From positions 113,915 to 177,914 of the forward strand of contig CADAEH010000003.1 of NCBI GenBank assembly GCA_902786855.1: a stretch of 64,000 nt of DNA. The letters are read 5' to 3'. The notes beneath the pieces were generated by a model. That model had not been told where the DNA came from. It did no database searches and saw nothing but the letters and a program-made list of their open reading frames with translations. The first letter of the stretch is position 1, and each line of letters opens with the position of its first letter. This document shows positions 17,649-25,894 of the stretch, in pieces. The stretch is from an uncultured Eubacteriales bacterium (GTDB lineage Bacteria; Bacillota; Clostridia; Peptostreptococcales; Anaerovoracaceae). The translations under genes and the position numbers were made by a program.

Positions 17649-18170
17649 TTATATCCCGAGCTCTGTCATCGTGTTCCGGCCGAGTTCAAGTATTCCCCTG
17701 TCCAGAACGGCGAATATGATATCCATGTCGTAGTCTGGGTTGGAAGCCAGCCAGTCGCTGCATGACTTAAGAGCTACCTGCCATGCTTTGTCCTTAGGAT
17801 ATCCGAAGATGCCCGATGAGATAAGCGGGAAGCCTATCGAATGGCAGTCGTTCTCTTTAGCTCTGTTCAGGGACTCCTGGTAGCAGCTGTACAAGTGCTG
17901 CGGTTCATTGCGGTCTCCGCCGCTCCAGATCGGACCGACAGCGTGGATCACGTATTTTGCCTTGAGTGCAAAACCCGGAGTTATGACGGCTCCGCCTGTC
18001 GGGCAGTAGCCGATCTTATCGCAGGCTGCCTGGAGTTCCCTCGGCCCGGCGGCACGGAATATCGCTCCGCATACGCCGCTGCCCATTGCAAGACCGCTGT
18101 TTGCTGCGTTCACTATGCAGTCAGTGTCAAGATCAGTGATCCCGATCAGCTTTATATCTATACTACTCAT
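17649..18170 (-). CDS. Macro domain protein (ADP-ribose binding or hydrolysing)
   Basis: The 173-residue single-domain protein has the macro hallmarks: DCIVNAANSGLAMGSGV (ADP-ribose binding NAAN and Gly-rich loops, residues about 17-34), then YVIHAVGPIWSGGD, and SIGFPLISSGIFGYPKD (phosphate-binding loop). Macro proteins of this type remove or bind ADP-ribose, including O-acetyl-ADP-ribose and ADP-ribose phosphates. An AGGAG site supports the start at 18170. With the ADP-ribosylglycohydrolase and KptA genes about 8 kb away it adds to a local group of ADP-ribose enzymes; a shared pathway is inference. Confidence 0.88.
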   Translation of the reverse strand: MSSIDIKLIGITDLDTDCIVNAANSGLAMGSGVCGAIFRAAGPRELQAACDKIGYCPTGGAVITPGFALKAKYVIHAVGPIWSGGDRNEPQHLYSCYQESLNRAKENDCHSIGFPLISSGIFGYPKDKAWQVALKSCSDWLASNPDYDMDIIFAVLDRGILELGRNTMTELGI

Positions 18171-18224
18171 TTGATTCAGCTCCTGTTTTATCTATTCTAT
18201 ATATGCTCTGGCACGTTCTGCGCA

Positions 18225-18241
18225 TTTTGGCGATTTTTGGC
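18225..18241. repeat. 17-bp dispersed repeat GCCAAAAATCGCCAAAA, copy 1
   Basis: The minus strand reads GCCAAAAATCGCCAAAA directly after the nitroreductase stop codon. An exact copy in the opposite orientation lies at 19790-19806, so the two flank 18241-19701. The role is unknown. Confidence 0.6.
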
Positions 18242-19059
18242 TACTGTACTTCTACCGTTGCGATGTATTCCATGTTGGCATTCACTTCGATCGCCGGGTC
18301 GTTGATAGTGACTGTATACTCAAGGCCTTCATCCTCGAGTCCCATGGTGAAGTGGCACAGAGCGATCCCTATATCGATCTTCTGCATGTCGCCGACTTCA
18401 TCGCTTGTATATCCCACATCCTTCTTTTCATAGAAGTGGTACTTTTCTCCGTCGCGGATGATCCTCCATGGCTGCTTGTTCACAGCGGAAGGTGCCCATC
18501 TGACGAGCTCGAGCGCACGTCTGATGCTTCCCGATACGTCCTGCGGCTCCAATGGTTTTGTGAGGTCGCCCTCGAAGCAAAACTCCGTTACAGGTTTTCT
18601 GACGTCTGCCTTGACGCCCTTTCTCATCAGGACCTCTTTGACAGCGCGCTTTGCTGCCGGGTATCCGAGAGGGCTGATGCATGGCATCCTTTTGCCCTCA
18701 GTCAGACCGGAAGCTTTCTCGAAGTCTGACCTCTTCATGGTACCGCCGATCCAGACCGTGCCGATACCGAGCGACCATGCATAGAGCACCAGTTTCTCGA
18801 AAGAATAGCCAAAAGCGACATCGGAGTATGGCACTTTATCAACGATGCCGGTCACATACTCTTTTTCGCCCGAGAGAACAGGGCTCGAAAGCCCGTATTC
18901 TGCGGCGCCGAGGAATCTGAATTCTACGTCTATATCGAATGGATTGGTTATGGTGGCAGCGTACTCTGTGATCTTAGCTTTGTCTTCCGGTGTAAGATTC
19001 CTGCCGTCATATGTTCTGACGCTCTTACGCCCCATTACTACTTGCTGTAGATCTGCCAT
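18241..19059 (-). CDS. Nitroreductase-family protein (TM1586-like)
   Basis: The 272-residue protein is a two-domain nitroreductase of the TM1586 type. It has an N-terminal RKSVRTYDGRNLTPEDK motif, a central YAWSLGIGTVWIGGTM segment (flavin-site helix), and a second half with ALELVRWAPSAVNKQPWRI that repeats the flavin-binding RxAPSxxNxQPW pattern. Such FMN proteins use NAD(P)H and often act on quinones or nitro compounds. No partner gene is obvious. The start at 19059 follows a GGGGAACATC-type purine stretch. The substrate is unknown. Confidence 0.82.
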   Translation of the reverse strand: MADLQQVVMGRKSVRTYDGRNLTPEDKAKITEYAATITNPFDIDVEFRFLGAAEYGLSSPVLSGEKEYVTGIVDKVPYSDVAFGYSFEKLVLYAWSLGIGTVWIGGTMKRSDFEKASGLTEGKRMPCISPLGYPAAKRAVKEVLMRKGVKADVRKPVTEFCFEGDLTKPLEPQDVSGSIRRALELVRWAPSAVNKQPWRIIRDGEKYHFYEKKDVGYTSDEVGDMQKIDIGIALCHFTMGLEDEGLEYTVTINDPAIEVNANMEYIATVEVQ

Positions 19060-19146
19060 GATGTTCCCCTTTCTGTATCAATATACATGTCCCAACAGGA
19101 TGAGGCTCAGCCCATAGAGCAGAGCATGCCATCCTCCATCATTCTG

Positions 19147-19701
19147 CTATTCTGCAGATACGTTCATCGTAGCCAAAGCTCTTACGCAGGCATCGTAAGC
19201 GATCGCTTTTACCTTATCGATCGCCTGCTCTTCCTCTGTAGGCTGCGGTGTCTGCTGTCCGTCTGCTTCTGCCTGCACAAATGGTGCCGGCTTTACTTTG
19301 CCCATGACCTTTTTGATCTCTTCCACTACAGAAGCATCATCCAGCCTGCCGTCGCCGATGAACAGCATGAGGGCGTTCAGATCATTCTTCATCGCCTCGA
19401 GTTCCATGCTGTAGATGATGGAGCCTTCGAATTCCGGCAGACCTTCGAGCTCTATGATGCCCTGCTTGATCTCTTTGACCGCCTTAGCATCCTGGATGAC
19501 ACCCTGCACTTTCTCCTTGGCTCCGATGGCGAATGCAGCAGTCTGCGTCCTGGCACTCTGCGTGAGTTCCTTGACCTTGCTGCGCTCGTCACCGAGTTCC
19601 TTTGCTCTGCCCATGACTTCTCCTGCAGCATTCTTCGCTGCATCGCCGGCTTCCTCTGCCAGATTTTTAGCTCTGCTTATATACTCCTCTAACTTTCCCA
19701 T
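19147..19701 (-). CDS. Hypothetical helical protein with acidic/proline linker
   Basis: I do not recognise a family. The 184-residue protein begins with an amphipathic, Ala/Lys/Glu-rich helix (about 1-75, likely coiled coil). It then has a mixed segment (IIELEGLPEFEGSIIYSMELEAMKND) and a flexible stretch AEADGQQTPQPTEEEQ near residue 150 before a final helix. There is no signal peptide or membrane span, so it is probably cytosolic. I chose the ATG at 19701 because AAAGG lies 9 bases upstream; the in-frame GTG three codons earlier would overlap that site. The 10-bp repeat array lies in front of it. Confidence 0.65.
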   Translation of the reverse strand: MGKLEEYISRAKNLAEEAGDAAKNAAGEVMGRAKELGDERSKVKELTQSARTQTAAFAIGAKEKVQGVIQDAKAVKEIKQGIIELEGLPEFEGSIIYSMELEAMKNDLNALMLFIGDGRLDDASVVEEIKKVMGKVKPAPFVQAEADGQQTPQPTEEEQAIDKVKAIAYDACVRALATMNVSAE

Positions 19702-19789
19702 CGTGCTCACCTTTCGTATTTATTATCCAAGACCTATGTCAAAAATATATCATCCGGTATATCCGCTCATAGCCATGCCTGAACGAAAC

Positions 19790-19850
19790 GCCAAAAATCG
19801 CCAAAAGTCGATATAATTCGCCAAAAGTCGCTACCATTCGCTATAATTCG
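19790..19850. repeat. Tandem 10-bp-phased repeat array ending in TCG, with second copy of the 17-bp repeat
   Basis: From 19791 the plus strand falls into ten-base units: CCAAAAATCG, CCAAAAGTCG, ATATAATTCG, CCAAAAGTCG, CTACCATTCG, CTATAATTCG. Every unit ends in TCG, giving one A/T tract per helical turn. Bases 19790-19806 equal the 17-bp repeat found inverted at 18225-18241. The array overlaps the last codons and stop of the Smr gene and lies upstream of the 19147-19701 gene. Confidence 0.65.
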
Positions 19851-20086
19851 CGCAAAACAAGTATCGTCGTCCCGAGGTTATCGCCGGACTGTATCCGTCT
19901 TACCTTGGGATGATACTTGTACTCGTCCTGTATCATGTTCTTGAGGCTGGTCCCGCGGTTGTACCCGTGGATCAGCTTGATCTGATAGGTACTGTCGTCA
20001 GCTTTCTTAAGCGTGCGGTCGATGACCTTGATCGCTTCATCCTGGAACAGCCCGTGCAGATCGACTTCGATGATAGGCTTGCCCAT
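19841..20086 (-). CDS. Small Smr-domain protein
   Basis: The 81-residue protein is essentially a lone Smr domain. It has the EVDLHGL motif at the N-terminus (DLHG), the IKLIHGYNRGTSL motif in the middle (HGxxxGxL) and the GDNLGTTILVL end. The domain is known from the C-terminus of MutS2, where it has endonuclease activity on DNA or RNA; free-standing Smr proteins are common in Clostridia. A nearby AGAGGATAG supports the start. The target is unknown. Confidence 0.85.
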   Translation of the reverse strand: MGKPIIEVDLHGLFQDEAIKVIDRTLKKADDSTYQIKLIHGYNRGTSLKNMIQDEYKYHPKVRRIQSGDNLGTTILVLREL

Positions 20087-20185
20087 TGCTTCTATCCTCT
20101 CAATGCCCTCAGTCCTCTGGGGCTTGCATAAGTTTATGTGTTTTCGTCACGCAAGGTGACTGTGCTCTCCCACTGGTTCTGATGT

Positions 20186-21412
20186 CTATGTGTTGGGAAA
20201 ATGCTTGCGCATGTACTCGATCGTCCGGTGCAGGGTGTTGCCGTGATATATGTCTTCAAGATGCCCTGCAAAGTCAAGGCCGTATCTTGCCTCGAGCTCG
20301 CCCAGTCTCTTCACGATGATCTCCTGCTTTTGCTTATCTGCGGCAGGGTCCTTCAGATAGTCATCGAGTGTCATCTGCCTTCCTTCATCACCGGACAGAT
20401 TGTATATGCCTGTCCCGATCAGCCTCACCGGCCGCTTTTCGACCTTTTCAAGCAGCTTCGATGCCTCAGTGTATATGGCCTCAGCGTTGTCTGCAGTGAT
20501 GGCTTTGGACCTTGTGATGCTCTGCATGTCCGCATAGGTCAGCTTGAGCGTGACACCGTTCCCGTGCAGACCATGCCGCCTTGTCCTGTTCTCTACAGAG
20601 AGGGCCAGCAGCACCAGCACGTCATCCAGCAGCCGGTAATTACCGGTGTCTTCCTGGAAGGTGACCTCCCTGCTGAGTGACTTCGCATCTTCCGGCTTAT
20701 ATTCGACCACCTGCCGCTCATCGATCCCGAATGCGAGGTCGGTGATCAGCTGCCCGTGCTTGCCAAATCGCTCCAGCACCTCTTGCTTCCGCTCCTGTAT
20801 ATCGCGGATCGTATAGATGCCGAGGCGGTTCAGTTTCTCAGCAGTCTTCTCACCTACAGTATACAGTGCCCTCACTTTGCGATCGATCATGAGATCCACG
20901 AAGTCCTGCTGCGTCCTGATCTCGAAATAGCCGTCCGGCTTCTTTTCCTCGCTCGCTGTTTTGGCTGCTGTCTTGGAATAAGCGATGCCGACCGAGCATG
21001 TAAGGCCGACTTCGCTGAGCGTCCTGGCTTTGATCTCCCGCGCCATCTCTCCGGCGCGCTCAAAACTGCCGGCGCTGTATGTCACATCCAGATATGCCTC
21101 GTCCAGGGCTATGGTCTCCATTTTGACTGCATAGTCGTACCATATCCTGCGGATCTGCTCTGAGACCTGCCGGTATTTATCGAAATTGGGATGCATGTAG
21201 ATGCCATGCGGACAGCGCCTGTATGCTTCCTTGATATTCATGGCAGAATGGACCCCGTATTTTCTCGCTTCATAGCTGCAGGTCGCGACCACGCCGCGCT
21301 CGGTGGGCAGCGCGCCTATGATGAGCGGCTTTCCTGCAAGCGACGGGTCGTCTCTGACCTCGACCGATGCGTAGAAAGCATCCATATCCACATGAATTAT
21401 GATCTGTCTCAT
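20186..21412 (-). CDS. dinB: DNA polymerase IV (Y-family translesion polymerase)
   Basis: The 408-residue product carries the Y-family catalytic signatures: IIIHVDMDAFYASVEV at the start (first metal Asp), CSYEARKYGVHSAM, then ALDEAYLDVT near residue 105 (second acidic pair), CSVGIAYSKTAAKTASE, and the thumb/little-finger region after LYTVGEKTAEKLNRLGI. It copies damaged DNA without proofreading. The start at 21412 overlaps the Nudix stop as ATGA, which favours this codon over the one 14 residues upstream and suggests coupled translation. The Nudix-dinB pairing fits handling of oxidised nucleotides or lesions, as inference. Confidence 0.93.
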   Translation of the reverse strand: MRQIIIHVDMDAFYASVEVRDDPSLAGKPLIIGALPTERGVVATCSYEARKYGVHSAMNIKEAYRRCPHGIYMHPNFDKYRQVSEQIRRIWYDYAVKMETIALDEAYLDVTYSAGSFERAGEMAREIKARTLSEVGLTCSVGIAYSKTAAKTASEEKKPDGYFEIRTQQDFVDLMIDRKVRALYTVGEKTAEKLNRLGIYTIRDIQERKQEVLERFGKHGQLITDLAFGIDERQVVEYKPEDAKSLSREVTFQEDTGNYRLLDDVLVLLALSVENRTRRHGLHGNGVTLKLTYADMQSITRSKAITADNAEAIYTEASKLLEKVEKRPVRLIGTGIYNLSGDEGRQMTLDDYLKDPAADKQKQEIIVKRLGELEARYGLDFAGHLEDIYHGNTLHRTIEYMRKHFPNT

Positions 21413-21948
21413 TCTGTCACGTATCTCACTATTATCCTTGCTGTCAGGCCCCATATGCCGTGGCCTTCGTATTCCATATAGTCCGTCTGACCTGTCTTGC
21501 GATAGCTGCCGTAATGTGACAGGTATCCGAGCAGTTTCTCCGGGAGGTCCTCATCTGGCGTCACAGCAAGATCGAAATGCTGCATCTCATGCTCTGCAAG
21601 CCATGCAGCCGGCAAAAGGAATATCTCTGCGACTTCGTCTTTCGACAGGTCCAGGGATCCGATGTCTGAGATACGGAGTCTCGCACTGACCGGGTGCACT
21701 TCCCTGCCGTCGCCCATTATGAGCGGTTCGAGCTCTGTGATGACCTCTATATCTCCCGGCGTGAGTCCGAGTTCTTCACATGTTTCCCTGACTGCGGCTT
21801 CGGCAGTCGTCTCGCCGGGTTCTACCCTGCCACCGGGGAAACACACTTCACCCGGCTGCTTTACCTTTTCCGAGCGCACCTCAAGGAGCAAGGATTCTCC
21901 GTCTTCTGTTTTGACCCATGGGATCAGGACAGCATATCTATCAGCCAT
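21409..21948 (-). CDS. Nudix hydrolase
   Basis: The 179-residue protein has a complete Nudix box spanning about residues 40-62, GGRVEPGETTAEAAVRE followed by TCEELGL, with the REXXEE metal-binding core. CFPGG just before it resembles the CoA pyrophosphatase branch. Nudix enzymes cleave nucleoside diphosphates linked to another group. The start overlaps the HAD-hydrolase stop by eight bases and the end overlaps dinB by four, so HAD-Nudix-dinB form one translationally coupled operon. The substrate is unproven. Confidence 0.88.
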   Translation of the reverse strand: MADRYAVLIPWVKTEDGESLLLEVRSEKVKQPGEVCFPGGRVEPGETTAEAAVRETCEELGLTPGDIEVITELEPLIMGDGREVHPVSARLRISDIGSLDLSKDEVAEIFLLPAAWLAEHEMQHFDLAVTPDEDLPEKLLGYLSHYGSYRKTGQTDYMEYEGHGIWGLTARIIVRYVTE

Positions 21949-22792
21949 TAGTCCGGCTCTCCGCTGTTTTGTCCAGGATGTTTATCAGGAGCTTGTCCAT
22001 GCAGGATCCTTCCGTATAGTCTGCGACAGCATAATAGCCGATGCGCTTTTCTTCGAGCAGCTTGAGCACTCTGGTTTTGTCATTCTTTACCGGATCATAC
22101 ACGCCAATGGAGTATCCCCCGTAAGATCTGACCAGCTTCATGCATGGTATATCGGTCTCGCTGTCGCCGATGTACACCATATTGGAAAACGGCACACGGA
22201 TCTCTTCCGGGGCAAAGAAGTCATTCACTCTGTTATCGTTGATATCCAGTACGCCCTTGGAGATCCTGAACAGGAACTGTGTCTTGTTGGTATAGTTGAT
22301 GACCTGCGCCGGCCATATCGCTACGCCGTCTGCGTCATAGTAAAACGAGCTTGCATAGATCTTGGTGAACTTATCTGCTATGCTTGTGCCTTCTATCATT
22401 TCCTTGAGTCCGGAAGAAATGATGTAATGCTCTACGATGACTCCTCTTTCCTCACCGTAACGGCAGATGCGGTCGAACCAGTCTTCAACACCGTCATACA
22501 ATGCCACTTTCGCCCCATAGCCGGCGAGCATCTCACGGCGGAAGATCTCCTTGCCCCGCGCGCCTTTGAGCATCAGATACATCCAGGCCAGATTCACATC
22601 CATCTCCTGGGCGCATGCGAGCTCATTGGTCTCTTTCCAGAACTCATCCTGGTTCTCATAATTGATCGCCTGAAGATAGCCCTGCGCCTGCATGTTGTCA
22701 GGCGAAAGGGTCTTGTCAAAATCGTAGCAGATCGCTACGACAGGCCTGTCTTCTTTTGTTTTTCTGTTGCCACAATCCATCTGCGCACTCAT
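21941..22792 (-). CDS. HAD-superfamily hydrolase
   Basis: The 283-residue protein has HAD motif I as ICYDFDKTLSPDN (nucleophile Asp and the Asp two residues on), motif II near EHYIISSG (Ser), and motif IV as MVYIGDSETDIPCMK (acidic pair). The cap region lies between motifs I and II. It is probably a cytosolic phosphatase; the pattern resembles phosphoserine-phosphatase-like HAD proteins, but the substrate cannot be named. It heads an overlapping operon with the Nudix and dinB genes. Confidence 0.82.
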   Translation of the reverse strand: MSAQMDCGNRKTKEDRPVVAICYDFDKTLSPDNMQAQGYLQAINYENQDEFWKETNELACAQEMDVNLAWMYLMLKGARGKEIFRREMLAGYGAKVALYDGVEDWFDRICRYGEERGVIVEHYIISSGLKEMIEGTSIADKFTKIYASSFYYDADGVAIWPAQVINYTNKTQFLFRISKGVLDINDNRVNDFFAPEEIRVPFSNMVYIGDSETDIPCMKLVRSYGGYSIGVYDPVKNDKTRVLKLLEEKRIGYYAVADYTEGSCMDKLLINILDKTAESRTNG

Positions 22793-22807
22793 TATGATCT
22801 ATCTTCT

Positions 22808-23320
22808 CTACAGATACCTGACGGTTTCCGAAATATCCTTCCTGCTGTCATGCAGCGAAGCCGGTGCAGCGTCCTCGGCTGCGTATCCTATATCCATAAG
22901 CATGACAAGCTCTTCGTTCTCAGGCAGTCCAAGGATCTCTGCAGTCTTCTGCGGGTCAAAACGATTGAGCCAGCAGCTGCCGAGACCTTCGTCTGCTGCA
23001 GCAAGTATCATGTGAGTCGCTACGATCGTCGCGTCTTCATCGCCCGAAGATTTCATTTTGCCCGGATATGTATAGACATTGTTCTTATCGAACGCAACGG
23101 CTATGACGATCGGTGCTCCGAACCTGCAAGGTGTCATACTGTCGATCTTAGAAAGCGCCTCGTCTGACTGCAGCACATAGATGCGCTGCTCCTGCAGGTT
23201 TTTAGCAGTAGGCGCTAATCTGCCCGCTTCAAGGATCGCATTGAGCTTTTCAGCCTCTACTTTTCTGTCACTGTACTTTCTGCATGAATAACGTTTTTTT
23301 ATTACTTCTTTGAATTCCAT
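22808..23320 (-). CDS. Nitroreductase-family flavoprotein
   Basis: The 170-residue protein has the canonical N-terminal KKRYSCRKYSDRKVEAEKL motif, a RLAPTAKNLQEQRIYVL flavin segment, and HMILAAADEGLGSCWL followed by LGLPENEELVMLMDIGYA, all typical of compact one-domain nitroreductases. They bind FMN and reduce nitro compounds or other electrophiles using NAD(P)H. GGAGG six bases before the ATG supports the start. It lies 15 bases upstream of the HAD gene and may belong to the same transcript. Confidence 0.85.
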   Translation of the reverse strand: MEFKEVIKKRYSCRKYSDRKVEAEKLNAILEAGRLAPTAKNLQEQRIYVLQSDEALSKIDSMTPCRFGAPIVIAVAFDKNNVYTYPGKMKSSGDEDATIVATHMILAAADEGLGSCWLNRFDPQKTAEILGLPENEELVMLMDIGYAAEDAAPASLHDSRKDISETVRYL

Positions 23321-23372
23321 GTCATCCTCCCCGACATACCCGGCACGTCTTCCGATCTGTTCTGAATACTAT

Positions 23373-24305
23373 TTACCACCGGCAAAAATCCCATGCCTGC
23401 CTGCCGCTGCCTGTCATTTCCAGCAGTTCCTTTTCAGCTGCGATCCATTTGGCATGCATCTGCTCCAGATCGCTTTCAACAGCATCTAAAATAAGCCTTC
23501 GTACAGCCATGAAATTCAACGCATCGATTTCACCGTTACTCTTTTTTTCCTGCAACGCAGCTATCCATTTTTTTCTTATCGTGCACAGTTCGTCACAGTA
23601 TTTCTCCAGAAAATATGCATAGAAGTCGATCTTTTTATATGCTTCAGCTTCGCTGCCTGGCACTATACGATATATGAGTTTGCTTCTCGCACTGAAGCCC
23701 AGTATTTCGCGCCCTCTAACCGTATTACCCTGATGATCCTTATACTCCAGGTCCGGCTCAAATCTGCCTATCCACTGATTATCAGAACGAGGTTCCTGTC
23801 TCGGCCACCTTTCGCCAAAAACTTTTTCTGCAATGATCCAGAACCATAACGCGCTGTATGTGTCGCACATTCCCAGGATGAGTTCCCGGTAAGATCCATG
23901 AACCTTTTTATAGTCTTTGGTGATCTCATGCCATCCGTCACAGCTCATAGTAGTGAAAATACAGCACCTATTGACGGCTTTCACAAGGCGCGCCACGAAC
24001 GGCTCCAGGATCGCAGCACTGACCTGAAATTCTTCATCATCCTCGCGCCTGGAATACCACTCTATATCATTGTAGTGCGTGCTGCCTCCCCAGCGGTTAA
24101 ATATAGAATCCATCTGAAATAGTTTCGCTATATCATACAGATCACAGGTTTCTGCCAGTCTCTCCGGTGTTATTGTTTGAATGTCCCAGATGTCCCGTTT
24201 ATCCGACGACCCATCAATAAAACTCCTGAATCCGCTGTCGATCTCTTCCGCAGTAAACCCGCGCTGGATCAGCAGATTTCTTTTTTCTTCAGCTGATATT
24301 CTCAA
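23373..24305 (-). CDS. Hypothetical protein, TTG start
   Basis: I do not recognise a family. The 310-residue product starts at a TTG (24305), supported by AGGAGGTG seven bases upstream. It begins with a helical segment (ISAEEKRNLLIQRGFTAEEI) and has conserved-looking aromatic and acidic stretches (WGGSTHYNDIEWYSRRED, CCIFTTMSCDGWHEIT) and a long C-terminal helix rich in Glu and Lys. There is no signal peptide or membrane span. It lies between the exonuclease gene and the nitroreductase gene on the same strand. Confidence 0.7.
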   Translation of the reverse strand: MRISAEEKRNLLIQRGFTAEEIDSGFRSFIDGSSDKRDIWDIQTITPERLAETCDLYDIAKLFQMDSIFNRWGGSTHYNDIEWYSRREDDEEFQVSAAILEPFVARLVKAVNRCCIFTTMSCDGWHEITKDYKKVHGSYRELILGMCDTYSALWFWIIAEKVFGERWPRQEPRSDNQWIGRFEPDLEYKDHQGNTVRGREILGFSARSKLIYRIVPGSEAEAYKKIDFYAYFLEKYCDELCTIRKKWIAALQEKKSNGEIDALNFMAVRRLILDAVESDLEQMHAKWIAAEKELLEMTGSGRQAWDFCRW

Positions 24306-24358
24306 TTGACACCTCCTGACAGATCTTCATACGGCAGAAAAATCCCCTCGATTCACGG

Positions 24359-25204
24359 TCAGATCAGTTCCTTGAGCTTCTCGATCTCTTCGGCTGAAAG
24401 AGTGATGCCTTTACCCATCTTGCTGTGGTCAGGTGACCAGTCCCTTATATCTATCTTAGGGTCAGCACCGCCCCAGGAGATGAGGTTGATCTCTCTCTTC
24501 CATCCTCTGGTCTTCTCTGCCAGAACGCCAATATGTTCAACTATCTCAAATTCAAAATCCTTAGCCATCTTTGAGTTCCTCTTTGCTTTTCTTATACGCT
24601 CTTTATCGCCGATAAGCGCCATCAGCAGCTTGCCGGTGACGAGTGCATCCTCGTCTGCCCTGTGCAGCTCGCCATGATCAATACCATAGAACTCGCACAT
24701 GAGCCCGAGGTTGTGCCCTTTCACCTCATACTGCGAGTTGTAGTCATTCACCCATCTGCCTGAAGCTTCGTCATATACTTTGTCAGGCCCCTTGACCATC
24801 TGCCGTGACAGCTCTGCTGTATCTATATACAGGCGACCCTTGTCAGGCAAAACGCTCCCGCTGCTCTGTATGAATCTGAGGTCGAAGTCGATATTGTGCC
24901 CGACAAGTGCATCACTTCCGACGAATTCATCGAATGCAGGCAAAACTTCGGATATGTCCGGCGCGCCGGCTACCATTTCATCGGTGATGTGGTTGATCTG
25001 CGTGACCATCTCAGGGATATGGATGCCTGGGTTCACCATGGAGTGGAATGTCTCGACCGGCACCCCATCGCAGAATCTGACAGCACCGATCTCTATTATT
25101 TTGTCGCTCCAAGGATACAGGCCGGTCGTCTCCGTGTCGAAGACGACGAAAGACCTGCAATTTTCTGAGTCTCTGATACTTGCTGTGTTTACTATCTTAT
25201 CCAT
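24359..25204 (-). CDS. DEDDh exonuclease (DNA polymerase III epsilon-like)
   Basis: The 281-residue protein has all three exonuclease motifs: FVVFDTETTGL (ExoI, Asp and Glu, residues about 19-29), GHNIDFDLRFIQ (ExoII, near 105), and the HRADEDALVTGKLL region (ExoIII, near 180). The INHIT segment and domain size match the epsilon-type proofreading family as stand-alone exonucleases. About 100 extra residues follow the domain and end in a helix. It probably degrades DNA or RNA from 3' ends; whether it works with a polymerase is unknown. Confidence 0.85.
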   Translation of the reverse strand: MDKIVNTASIRDSENCRSFVVFDTETTGLYPWSDKIIEIGAVRFCDGVPVETFHSMVNPGIHIPEMVTQINHITDEMVAGAPDISEVLPAFDEFVGSDALVGHNIDFDLRFIQSSGSVLPDKGRLYIDTAELSRQMVKGPDKVYDEASGRWVNDYNSQYEVKGHNLGLMCEFYGIDHGELHRADEDALVTGKLLMALIGDKERIRKAKRNSKMAKDFEFEIVEHIGVLAEKTRGWKREINLISWGGADPKIDIRDWSPDHSKMGKGITLSAEEIEKLKELI

Positions 25205-25285
25205 TTCTATATCTCTGTTACTATTTGATCAAAATTTTTGATATGCGGTCGGCTCGCGCCACATGGGCTCCCATGCTGGCCAGCT

Positions 25286-25579
25286 TCAGATAAAGATCTT
25301 CCTCTTGTCAGGGTCGGCTGCCTGTCTGTAGAGCACAAACTTCCTGCCTATCGCCTGCACGAAATCCGCTCCGAGCTCTGCTGCGATCTCGTTGGCTGTC
25401 TCTTTAGGGTCGAGTATAGCTCCGTCCTGTATCTGGACCTTGACCAGTTCATGCGCCGCAAGATAATCCTCGATCGCGTCCATTACAGCCGGCGTCAACT
25501 CTTCCTTGCCAATCATGACAGTCGGTCTGATATCCTGCGCTATCCTTTTGAGTTCGCTTCTCTGCTTGCCTGTAATCAT
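25286..25579 (-). CDS. yhbY: CRM-domain RNA-binding protein YhbY
   Basis: The 97-residue protein is a single CRM (CRS1/YhbY) domain. It opens with ITGKQRSELKRIAQDI, has the RPTVMIGKEELTPAV segment, and ends with the conserved IGRKFVLYRQA. YhbY proteins bind pre-50S ribosomal particles and help assembly. GGGAGGG six bases upstream supports the start. The short stem GCCGCA/TGCGGC in its leader (25621-25634 region) may be part of its 5' untranslated region. Confidence 0.9.
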   Translation of the reverse strand: MITGKQRSELKRIAQDIRPTVMIGKEELTPAVMDAIEDYLAAHELVKVQIQDGAILDPKETANEIAAELGADFVQAIGRKFVLYRQAADPDKRKIFI

Positions 25580-25746
25580 ATATTCCCTCCCGGAATCCTT
25601 CTTCCTGTAACTATTCTTCCTGCCGCACTTCTGCGGCTCTTACTATAATATGTTTATGATTGGGTCAGCCATTTTTTCTCGCCAGATTGATACAGCAGAC
25701 CACTTTGCTTTTGGTAATCTCATTATCTTTTTAAGACATAAAGTAA

Positions 25747-25890
25747 TCATCTATGTTTCACTGCAGAGAAAAGGTCTTTGCGAGCTTTTCTTGCAGCCTT
25801 TGCTGCTTCATAGCCGGCATTAGAACGAGAGTCTTCTATCTCTCGTGATCATCAAAAGAGCTGAAATCCGGCACCATTACATCTCTGTCC
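25747..25890 (-). pseudogene. Possible small degraded reading frame after the ADP-ribosylglycohydrolase gene
   Basis: Between 25580 and 25894 I see no intact gene. On the minus strand a frame reading VDRDVMVPDFSSFDDHE stops at a TAG. A frame two bases away continues coding-like as EDSRSNAGYEAAKAARKAR to a TGA at 25747. Removing two bases of a GAGAGA run would join them into about 47 residues. A short stem (ACGAGAG/CTCTCGT, about 25817-25838) overlaps the joint. This could be chance. Confidence 0.25.
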
Positions 25891-25894
25891 ACGC

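Noticed and set aside
21662-23167. 501-codon plus-strand frame
   Set aside because: It lies opposite the Nudix, HAD and nitroreductase genes, which have clear motifs, ribosome sites and overlaps; the plus product has none.
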